NCBI GenBank assembly: GCA_007127495.1 | Contig: SKZG01000103.1 | Location: forward strand, 1 to 9,611 | Length of the DNA: 9,611 nucleotides | Reading direction: 5' to 3' | DNA from: Planctomycetales bacterium | GTDB taxonomy: Bacteria > Planctomycetota > Planctomycetia > Pirellulales > Thermoguttaceae | In this document: positions 1-5,326 of the stretch, in pieces | How positions within the stretch are numbered: position 1 is the stretch's first letter | Layout of the letters: the number at the start of each line of letters is the position of its first letter | The notes under the pieces: model-generated | Seen by the model: the letters and a program-made list of their open reading frames with translations, nothing else | Databases searched by the model: none | Told to the model about the DNA's origin: nothing | Position numbers and translations under genes: made by a program

Positions 1-1
1 C

Positions 2-256
2 CAGAAGCACATGATCCTCGGCGCGTTCATGGGCACCAAGCGCACGGGCGGGTACGCCGTGCGCATCACTCGCATCGTGCAAAACGATAAGGTCGTCGTA
101 TCTGTGAGGGAGCAGGCGCCGGGCCCCGGCGATGTGGTGACCATGGCGCTTACCTCGCCGTACCACGTGGTCGTGGTGCCGCGTTCTGAAAAGCCGGTGA
201 AGTTCGTTGCGGATCGCACGGATAAGCCAAGGCCCGGCGGAATGAGGGGCCGATGA
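2..256 (+). CDS. PrcB-family protein, C-terminal part (5' end outside window)
   Basis: The frame is open from the left edge, so the ATG at 11 is probably internal and the gene starts upstream. The 84 visible codons match the PrcB C-terminal domain as I know it: a GTKRTGGY segment followed by a beta-rich stretch, then PGPGDVV and TSPYHVVVVPR near the end. PrcB is known as the partner of the PrtP protease (dentilisin) complex in Treponema; planctomycete homologues are usually single-domain exported proteins of unknown role. No catalytic residues are expected. The tail after the domain (about 20 residues, basic and Gly/Pro-rich, ending GGMRGR) looks disordered. Signal peptide and N-terminus cannot be seen. 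It lies on the same strand as the next gene but 147 bases away, with a hairpin between, so it is probably a separate transcript. Family assignment is fairly sure; the role is unknown. Confidence 0.72.
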   Translation, partial: QKHMILGAFMGTKRTGGYAVRITRIVQNDKVVVSVREQAPGPGDVVTMALTSPYHVVVVPRSEKPVKFVADRTDKPRPGGMRGR

Positions 257-267
257 GCCGTCCGCGG

Positions 268-294
268 CCGGCAATCCGGATGGCGGATTGCCGG
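268..294 (+). terminator. Perfect 11-bp hairpin after the PrcB-family gene
   Basis: CCGGCAATCCG at 268-278 is the exact reverse complement of CGGATTGCCGG at 284-294, with the 5-base loop GATGG. It begins 11 bases after the stop codon, where a transcript end is expected. There is no T-run after the stem (ATTCACACTCC follows), so it is not a textbook intrinsic terminator. It may instead protect the 3' end or be a palindromic repeat. The hairpin itself is directly visible; the terminator role is inferred. Confidence 0.5.
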
Positions 295-392
295 ATTCAC
301 ACTCCGCGCGTAACCTTTTCCACGGCTCCGGCATCCAATTCTACAAGAGTCCCTCCTGCCCGCCCAGCGCCGAAAGCCCTTGGTATCCACTG

Positions 393-397
393 AAGGA
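393..397 (+). promoter_or_regulatory. Shine-Dalgarno AAGGA that fixes the dsbD start
   Basis: AAGGA ends 6 bases before the ATG at 404. A longer reading frame can be opened from TTG at 380, but that codon lies upstream of this site and the ribosome would have to start before it. The ATG at 404 is therefore the better start. Confidence 0.6.
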
Positions 398-403
398 TCG
401 TTT

Positions 404-2362
404 ATGCCTATTCCCCGTCGCCATGATAACGGCATGCCCTGGTCCCTGCCGCAAACGCCCAATCGGCCGAAAGTGACGACGCTTTCGCGCGTTTTTGCGC
501 TGTGCTTGCTTGTTGGCGTCGGGTTGAGCCCCGGCCTGCTGTACGCCCAGTTCGACTCCTCGGCACAGGTGGAGGTCCAGACGCGTCTTTCCGTGGACGG
601 GGTGCGGCCGGGCGATGCCTTCGAGGTCGCGGTCCGCTTCGTGGTCGAGCCGCCGTATAAGATCTATGGGCCCGACCAGGAACTCCCGCTGGTCGCCACC
701 CGCGTGCGGGCCGAGCCGCCCGATGGGTTGCGACTGCTGAGCGACCCGATTTACCCTCCCGCCCAATCCACGGAAGTGGACTACGGCCCCGGCTTCCCGA
801 ACCGTGTCCAGGTGTTCGCTGATCCGGTGATCACGGTGGTGCTGCGCATGGAACGAACCGAGGATCCGCTCGACGGGGAAGGGGAGTTGGTGCTGCCGCT
901 TCAGGTGACCTATCAAGCCTGCACGGATGAGGGCTGCCTGGCTCCGGTGTACGACGCGCCGGTCGAAGTGGTCGTGCCTTTGGTACCCAGCGGCGAGGAG
1001 GTCACTCGCACCCATGAAGAATGGTTTGCAGGGCTGCCCGAAGCTCCGCCTCCGCCGGCGGCCGACGCTCCCCGACCGCACAGTACCTTCGAAGGGCTCT
1101 GGCAAACAGGGGCCTGGAAAGCCATCTTGTTCGCGTTCCTCGCAGGGGTCGTCGCCAGCTTGACCCCGTGCGTGTACCCGATGATTCCCATCACCGTGGC
1201 GTTCTTCGGCGGTCAGGCCGGGGCGAAGACGGGCCGCCGCCTCCTGCTGGCAGGGCTCTATGTGTTTGGAATCGTTCTGACTTTCACGGTGCTGGGCGTG
1301 ACGGTGGCTCTGATTGGGGTGGAACTCGGGGCGTTGATGGGGCATCCGGCGGTCGTGATCGGGTTTGCGGCATTGTTTGTCGCCATGGCGCTGTCGATGT
1401 TCGGCCTTTACGAAATCCGCCCTCCGGCCGCCCTGCTGCAAAAAGTCGGGGGTGGCGGAGCAAAGCAAGGTCCCGTCGGAGCCCTCTCCATGGGGTTGAT
1501 GCTTGGGTTGGTTGCCGCTCCGTGCGTGGGACCGTTTGTCGCCGGGATTCTCGGAATGGTTGCCTCGCTGGCGGGGCAGGCTGAAACGCTTGTCCAAGGC
1601 GTCGTCATGGGCGCGGCGGGAATGTCGTCGTTCGGGCTGGGAATGGGCGTGCTGTTCTTCCTGCTGGCCTTCTCCTCCGCCGCACTGACCGCCCTGCCCA
1701 AAGCCGGCCAATGGATGGAAGATTTGAAGCGCGTCTTCGGATGGATCTTCCTCGGAGCGGCCTTGTTCTTCCTCGATATCCTCATTCCGGCCGCGTGGAC
1801 GGGAATGCTGTTTGCCATCTGGGCCGTCGGGCTGGGCGCCTTCATTTTGCGGTTCACCGTGTTCCGCCACGTCGCGATCCGGGCCGCCGCGGTTGGCCTC
1901 CTCATCCTGGGCGCCTATCTGGCGGTTTGGACGGCCGTGAATACCGGTACCATTCGCGGCTTTCCGGAACGGCTCTTTCCGCGTTCGCTGGCAGGTGTCC
2001 TGTTCCTGCCGGCCGACACCATCGACTGGATCGACGACTACGAGGAGGGCCTGAGCATGGCCCGGCAAGAGAACCGCCCGATTCTCGTCGACTTCTGGGC
2101 GCCCTGGTGCCGTCCTTGTATTGAGATGGACGCGCGCGTCTTCAGCCGCCCCGAGGTGGTCGAGGCCATCGAGCCGTTTGTGCCCGTCAAACTGAACGTC
2201 GACGTGCCCGAGTATTCCGACTTGAAGATCAACACCTTCGGCTCGCACGCCCTGCCGTACTACATCTTCCTGAACCCCGACGGTTCGCCCACCGGAGTGG
2301 AGGTGGAATACGCCGTGCCGGTCGATGAGTTCCTCGACGCGGTGCGCCGGGCCGCCCCCTAG
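404..2362 (+). CDS. dsbD: DsbD-type thiol:disulfide interchange protein (cytochrome c biogenesis membrane protein)
   Basis: A 652-residue inner-membrane protein that by family knowledge passes electrons from cytoplasmic thioredoxin to periplasmic thiol proteins. All three redox modules are visible. A signal peptide (hydrophobic about 30-46) has likely cleavage after LYA at residue 48. The N-terminal DsbD alpha domain carries the pair C173/C178 in CTDEGC. The membrane domain, about residues 240-511, has eight hydrophobic segments with C256 in TPCVYPMIP and C374 in AAPCVGPF. The C-terminal thioredoxin domain has WCRPC (C569/C572) and a cis-proline-like loop ALPYYIF. All six cysteines expected for the relay are present, so it should be functional. 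It is longer than the E. coli protein (about 565), mostly from a longer N-terminal leader and linkers. The alpha-domain pair is spaced by four residues, against five in E. coli. ATG 404 is chosen over TTG 380 because of the AAGGA site. The gene stands alone; a half repeat element starts 6 bases after the stop. Confidence 0.93.
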   Translation: MPIPRRHDNGMPWSLPQTPNRPKVTTLSRVFALCLLVGVGLSPGLLYAQFDSSAQVEVQTRLSVDGVRPGDAFEVAVRFVVEPPYKIYGPDQELPLVATRVRAEPPDGLRLLSDPIYPPAQSTEVDYGPGFPNRVQVFADPVITVVLRMERTEDPLDGEGELVLPLQVTYQACTDEGCLAPVYDAPVEVVVPLVPSGEEVTRTHEEWFAGLPEAPPPPAADAPRPHSTFEGLWQTGAWKAILFAFLAGVVASLTPCVYPMIPITVAFFGGQAGAKTGRRLLLAGLYVFGIVLTFTVLGVTVALIGVELGALMGHPAVVIGFAALFVAMALSMFGLYEIRPPAALLQKVGGGGAKQGPVGALSMGLMLGLVAAPCVGPFVAGILGMVASLAGQAETLVQGVVMGAAGMSSFGLGMGVLFFLLAFSSAALTALPKAGQWMEDLKRVFGWIFLGAALFFLDILIPAAWTGMLFAIWAVGLGAFILRFTVFRHVAIRAAAVGLLILGAYLAVWTAVNTGTIRGFPERLFPRSLAGVLFLPADTIDWIDDYEEGLSMARQENRPILVDFWAPWCRPCIEMDARVFSRPEVVEAIEPFVPVKLNVDVPEYSDLKINTFGSHALPYYIFLNPDGSPTGVEVEYAVPVDEFLDAVRRAAP

Positions 2363-2367
2363 ATCAT

Positions 2368-2418
2368 GCGAAGACGGACAAGAATGTCCATCCTGGAAAA
2401 GCGCAAAGACGGCACGCG
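2368..2418 (+). repeat. Half copy of palindromic extragenic repeat (copy A)
   Basis: The first 27 bases (2368-2394) are identical to 5157-5183. The match runs on to 2418 with 46 of 51 positions identical and no gaps. It contains the small hairpin GGACA-AGAA-TGTCC (2376-2389). Only the right half of the full element is present; the left half, with the GTAGGATGG arm, is replaced by the end of dsbD, whose stop codon is five bases upstream. It may act as the 3' end of the dsbD transcript, though no evidence beyond position supports that. Confidence 0.75.
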
Positions 2419-2430
2419 ACAAGTAGAGAC

Positions 2431-2466
2431 ACGGAAGAGCCAAAAAAACAGAAATTGCTCTTCCGT
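2431..2466 (+). promoter_or_regulatory. Perfect 10-bp inverted repeat with A-rich loop in the leader of the DUF11 gene
   Basis: ACGGAAGAGC (2431-2440) pairs exactly with GCTCTTCCGT (2457-2466) around a 16-base loop containing seven consecutive A residues. It lies 69 bases after the dsbD stop and 53 bases before the first DUF11 start codon. It could be a dsbD terminator (no T-run follows), a protein-binding operator or a leader hairpin. On the minus strand the loop would read as a T-run inside the hairpin, which does not fit termination. Confidence 0.4.
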
Positions 2467-2506
2467 TATCCTTCTCGATTTGGTAGTAAGTCGCACCACT
2501 ATTTGC

Positions 2507-2511
2507 AGGAG
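2507..2511 (+). promoter_or_regulatory. Shine-Dalgarno AGGAG supporting the ATG at 2520
   Basis: AGGAG lies 8 bases before ATG 2520, which is good spacing. It sits in a small hairpin, GCAGG (2505-2509) pairing with CCTGC (2514-2518) around AGTC, which would partly hide it. The competing ATG at 2580 has only a weaker AGGGG, also 8 bases upstream. Confidence 0.5.
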
Positions 2512-2519
2512 TCCCTGCG

Positions 2520-4736
2520 ATGTTCTCTATTTGCCGTATTTTCCCTAGAACCAAACCCCGACCTGCAGGGGCCTCTCTTATGAAGCGAATTATGCTCCGC
2601 GTTGGTGCGCTGGGAATCGTCGTTGCGTTAGGTCTGATTGCCATTGCGCAGGCCCAGCGAGGAACCGAGACCGGCGATGACATCCCCTTGGCCGTTGCAA
2701 GCGACGAGTCGGCCGATACGGGCCTGGGCCGGCCGACGCCCGGGGCGCGAGAAGCCCCCCCGGAAAACCCGCTCCGCCAAGGCGTACCTATGGCCGAGTC
2801 GGAACCGTTCTCCGTGCCGCGCCCGTTTGCCGATGCCGCGACTCCCAGCCGGCTCACACCCGCAGCCCCGCCCTCCGAGTTGCCCGACGCGCCCCATACC
2901 GATCCGTTCCATCGCGGCTCGGGCGGTTCAGGTTTTGCGTCGCGCCAGGATAATCATGCGTTCGGCGACGATCCCGCGTTGACCGTATCGCACCAGGAGC
3001 ACTCGGTTCCGGACGCACCGGACATGCAATTGGCCGATGCAACGCGGCAGCCACTCCGGCCATTGCCGAGCAGCGCGAGCGAACGATATCCGGAGCTGCG
3101 CCCCCTGGAAGAGGACCGCACACCCGGTAACGGGCCGCTGTTGGGTTCCGCCCTGCCCGCCGAACCGCCGGACCGGGGTTTCGCCGACCAGCCTACGGGG
3201 TTCTCTCGTGTCGCCGGCGCGACCGGCGACGGTACTCCGCCTGCGATGTTCCCGGCCGGCCTTGCCGGCGAAGCGCGTGAGGCGCGCAACCCGGAGCCGG
3301 CCGGCTCCCGTGCGGAAATGTCGATGGACGATGGTACCGGCCGTCCCGGCGGCCCGCACCTCGAAGGAGCCCAAGCTCCGCAAGTGACCATCGAAAAGAT
3401 CGCGCCGGGAGCCATGCAGGTGGGCAAGCCCGCCACGTTTGTTACCCGCGTGCGCAACACCGGCCCGGTGGCCGCCACGGGGCTGGAAGTGCGCGATCAG
3501 GTTCCCCACGGCGCCCAGCTTTCCGCGACCACGCCTCGGGCCAGCCGCGGCACGCGGGGTGAACTGATCTGGTCTTTGGGTACGCTGGACCCCGGCGAGG
3601 AAATCGCCGTGGAAATGCAAGTCACGCCGACCTTGGAAGGCGAAATCGGAAGCGTCGCCACGGTTCACTTCAGCGCCGCCGCTTCGGCGAAGGGTATTGC
3701 CACCAAACCCGAGCTGGTCTTGGAATCGTCGGCTCCCTCGGAAGTGTTGATCGGCGAAGGGCTGAAGCTGAGCATCACGTTATCGAACCCCGGTAGCGGG
3801 ACGGCCACCGACGTGGTGTTGTCCGAACGCGTTCCGCCCGGATTGCGCCATGCCGCCGGGGCCGATTTGGAGTACGAGGTGGGCGTGCTGAAGCCGGGTG
3901 AAACGCGCAAACTGGAACTCGACCTGGTGGCCGATCGGCCCGGGCCCGTGACCAACGTGATCGTCGCACGCGGCGACGGGAACTTGAGGGCCGAGCATCG
4001 GCTGGATATCAACGTCGTTGCGCCGCAACTGGACCTTGCGGTCGATGGGCCGCAACGCCGGTTCCTGGAACGCGAAGCCGTCTATCAAGTGGGAGTATCC
4101 AACCCCGGCACTGCCGCCGCAAGAAACGTCGAACTCGTCGCCCACCTGCCCGACGGCCTGGAGTTCATCAGTGCCAATAATGCCGGCCATTACGACTCGG
4201 CCACGCGGGCGGTCCACTGGCGGCTCGAAGAACTCCCGGTGCAGGAGACGGGTGTGGTCAAACTGGTGACCATGCCGGTTCGCCCGGGCGACCACTCGCT
4301 GCGCATCCGCGGTACGGCGGCCAAGGGGGTCGAGGCGGAATCGGAGCAGGCCGTACTCATCGAGGGCATTGCCGCCATCCTGTTCGAGGTGCGCGACGTG
4401 GTCGACCCGGTCGAGGTCGGCGGCGAGACGGTTTACGAAATCAGCGTGCTGAACCAGGGCACGAAGGCGTCGTCCAATGTTCACGTCCGCGTGCTGCTGC
4501 CTCCGGAAATGCAGCCGGTGGCCGCCGAAGGACCGGCGGAGCATGTCATCGAGGGGCGGCAGGTCGCGTTCGAACCGCTCAGCCGCTTGGCGCCGAAAGC
4601 CGATACGATGTATCGCGTGCGCGCCCGCGCCCTCGAACCGGGCGACCTCCGCGTACGGGTCCAGGTGCTGACCGACGAAATGCGCGGCGCACCGGTCACC
4701 AAAGAGGAGAGTACGCGGGTTTACTCGGACCGGTGA
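2520..4736 (+). CDS. DUF11-repeat exported protein
   Basis: A 738-residue protein of the DUF11 (PF01345-like) repeat class. From the ATG at 2520 there is a 20-residue basic extension, then a signal-type hydrophobic segment (about 28-43) with likely cleavage after AQA at 45. If translation starts at ATG 2580 (MKRIMLRVGALG), the signal peptide is more conventional and the protein has 718 residues; the stronger AGGAG favours 2520. Residues about 46-287 are Pro/Ala/Gly/Glu-rich, with no fold I recognise, and are probably disordered. Four Ig-like repeats follow, starting near residues 288, 396, 501 and 617. Each has the pattern of a V/I-G-x2 strand, then N-P/T/Q-G, then a late PPGL/PDGL/PPEM segment, and ends in a beta-rich stretch. 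The C-terminus contains VTKEESTRVYSD. Such repeats are known from large planctomycete surface proteins of unknown function; a structural or adhesion role in the envelope is inference. It is probably co-transcribed with the small ORF 12 bases downstream. Confidence 0.85.
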   Translation: MFSICRIFPRTKPRPAGASLMKRIMLRVGALGIVVALGLIAIAQAQRGTETGDDIPLAVASDESADTGLGRPTPGAREAPPENPLRQGVPMAESEPFSVPRPFADAATPSRLTPAAPPSELPDAPHTDPFHRGSGGSGFASRQDNHAFGDDPALTVSHQEHSVPDAPDMQLADATRQPLRPLPSSASERYPELRPLEEDRTPGNGPLLGSALPAEPPDRGFADQPTGFSRVAGATGDGTPPAMFPAGLAGEAREARNPEPAGSRAEMSMDDGTGRPGGPHLEGAQAPQVTIEKIAPGAMQVGKPATFVTRVRNTGPVAATGLEVRDQVPHGAQLSATTPRASRGTRGELIWSLGTLDPGEEIAVEMQVTPTLEGEIGSVATVHFSAAASAKGIATKPELVLESSAPSEVLIGEGLKLSITLSNPGSGTATDVVLSERVPPGLRHAAGADLEYEVGVLKPGETRKLELDLVADRPGPVTNVIVARGDGNLRAEHRLDINVVAPQLDLAVDGPQRRFLEREAVYQVGVSNPGTAAARNVELVAHLPDGLEFISANNAGHYDSATRAVHWRLEELPVQETGVVKLVTMPVRPGDHSLRIRGTAAKGVEAESEQAVLIEGIAAILFEVRDVVDPVEVGGETVYEISVLNQGTKASSNVHVRVLLPPEMQPVAAEGPAEHVIEGRQVAFEPLSRLAPKADTMYRVRARALEPGDLRVRVQVLTDEMRGAPVTKEESTRVYSDR

Positions 4737-4748
4737 CGGAACCCAGCG

Positions 4749-5045
4749 ATGCCCTCGTCCTCTCCCGACCCATCGAACCTGTCCCACGAATCGCCCGGCC
4801 GGCGCTGCGCAGGCTGCCCCGGCTGCGAGCCGGGCCCGGCTTCCGAGACGCCGGATTCGGCCGAGTCGGATTCGGCCGGCGCACGGCCGGTCCTCGGGCC
4901 CCTTCTCTTGTTCCTGCTGCCCATCGCTTTGGCCATTCTGGGCGCCGTGCTGGGAAACGCTCTCGGCACGGGCGAGTTGCTGGGCGGGTTGCTGGGGCTT
5001 GCCGCGGGCATGACCACGGCGGTGCTCGTTGCCCGCGCAGCGTGA
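4749..5045 (+). CDS. Small cysteine-containing protein with two membrane segments, hypothetical
   Basis: A 98-residue frame starting 12 bases after the DUF11 stop, with no clear Shine-Dalgarno, so translational coupling is plausible. Residues 1-46 are polar, with a C-x2-C-x2-C cluster (C20, C23, C26) in RRCAGCPGCE, then an acidic Ser/Ala stretch containing a five-residue duplication (DSAES DSAG, from a 15-base tandem at 4853 and 4868). Two hydrophobic segments follow, about 48-72 and 77-97, both rich in Leu/Ala/Gly and joined by a short GTGE turn. The layout of a cytoplasmic-type cysteine cluster before two membrane helices recalls RseC of the SoxR-reducing system, but the similarity I can see is architectural only. 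A 183-residue frame overlaps in another register, but it lacks membrane segments and runs into the repeat element, so I prefer this one. Real gene: fairly likely; function unknown. Confidence 0.62.
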   Translation: MPSSSPDPSNLSHESPGRRCAGCPGCEPGPASETPDSAESDSAGARPVLGPLLLFLLPIALAILGAVLGNALGTGELLGGLLGLAAGMTTAVLVARAA

Positions 5046-5059
5046 TCCTACGGTGCATA

Positions 5060-5072
5060 TCGCCTTCGGCGA
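5060..5072 (+). terminator. Short hairpin after the 98-residue ORF
   Basis: TCGCC (5060-5064) pairs with GGCGA (5068-5072) around TTC, 15 bases after the stop. The stem is short and no T-run follows. Position suggests the 3' end of the DUF11/small-ORF transcript, but it could equally be an outlying part of the repeat cluster that begins here. Confidence 0.25.
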
Positions 5073-5122
5073 AACATATCGTGTGGGGGTCGCGTGTTCT
5101 ACACTCGCCGCGGCCTAAAGCT

Positions 5123-5193
5123 GCGCTTTTCGTAGGATGGGCTTTAGCCCGTCAAAGCGAAGACGGACAAGAATGTCCATCCTACATAAGCGC
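5123..5193 (+). repeat. Full palindromic extragenic repeat (copy B), cloverleaf-like
   Basis: A 71-base element with nested symmetry. The outer arms GCGCTT (5123-5128) and AAGCGC (5188-5193) pair. Inside them GTAGGAT (5132-5138) pairs with ATCCTAC (5179-5185). Between these are two hairpins, GGGCT-TT-AGCCC (5139-5150) and GGACA-AGAA-TGTCC (5165-5178), separated by a 14-base spacer. Similarity to copy A (2368-2418) continues past the right arm to 5207. No coding sequence is needed to explain it. Spurious translations of such elements ('SEDGQECPSY', 'RRTRMSIL') are ones I recall from planctomycete genomes, which suggests a dispersed family. The fold is seen directly; mobility or function is inferred. 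Confidence 0.75.
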
Positions 5194-5215
5194 AATAACG
5201 GCACGCGGCGAGTAT

Positions 5216-5245
5216 ATCAAGCGGGCTGCAATCAAGCGGGCTGCA
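5216..5245 (+). repeat. Perfect tandem duplication of a 15-base unit
   Basis: ATCAAGCGGGCTGCA occurs twice back to back (5216-5230 and 5231-5245) with no mismatch. It sits between the palindromic repeat and the likely promoter region of the propeller gene, in non-coding sequence. Replication slippage is the simplest origin; a paired protein-binding site is possible. Confidence 0.85.
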
Positions 5246-5270
5246 CCTGGAAACGGAAGCGCCTTTCGGT

Positions 5271-5276
5271 TATATT
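5271..5276 (+). promoter_or_regulatory. Possible -10 element TATATT upstream of the propeller gene
   Basis: TATATT in the context TTCGGTTATATTGGCG lies 50 bases before ATG 5327. I see no convincing -35 box 16-18 bases upstream (TGGAAA is the nearest). The related context TTCCGTTATCC occurs in the DUF11 leader. A weak call based on composition and position only. Confidence 0.25.
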
Positions 5277-5317
5277 GGCGTTGAAGCGGCACTGTGACCG
5301 TTGCCATAAACCCCTCC

Positions 5318-5322
5318 AGGAA
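5318..5322 (+). promoter_or_regulatory. Shine-Dalgarno AGGAA that decides the propeller-gene start
   Basis: AGGAA lies 4 bases before ATG 5327 and 7 bases before the adjacent ATG 5330. Either start is acceptable and they differ by one Met. The longer frame from GTG 5294 starts upstream of this site and has no comparable signal. Confidence 0.55.
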
Positions 5323-5326
5323 CCGC

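Noticed and set aside
2366..2548. A 60-residue + strand frame between dsbD and the DUF11 gene
   Set aside because: It is made of the half repeat and the hairpin; the same peptide start (RRTRMSIL) arises from the other repeat copy, so it reflects the repeat and not a gene.
341..2857. An 838-residue open frame on the minus strand
   Set aside because: It is antisense to dsbD and crosses the repeat and the DUF11 start. Its translation is rich in Arg/His/Gly/Gln with no recognisable domain, as expected for the shadow of a GC-rich gene, and dsbD has unmistakable motifs.
5123..5193. A tRNA gene, because of the cloverleaf-like fold
   Set aside because: It lacks the T-loop GTTCGANTC and D-loop sequences, the arm lengths are wrong, and a half copy exists elsewhere, which fits an extragenic repeat.
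5123..5245. A CRISPR-like array
   Set aside because: There is no series of equal repeats with equal spacers; the tandem units abut directly and no cas gene is present.
4733..5284. A 183-residue + strand frame overlapping the 98-residue ORF
   Set aside because: It has no membrane segment or domain, overlaps the DUF11 stop, and its C-terminal part is simply the translated palindromic repeat.
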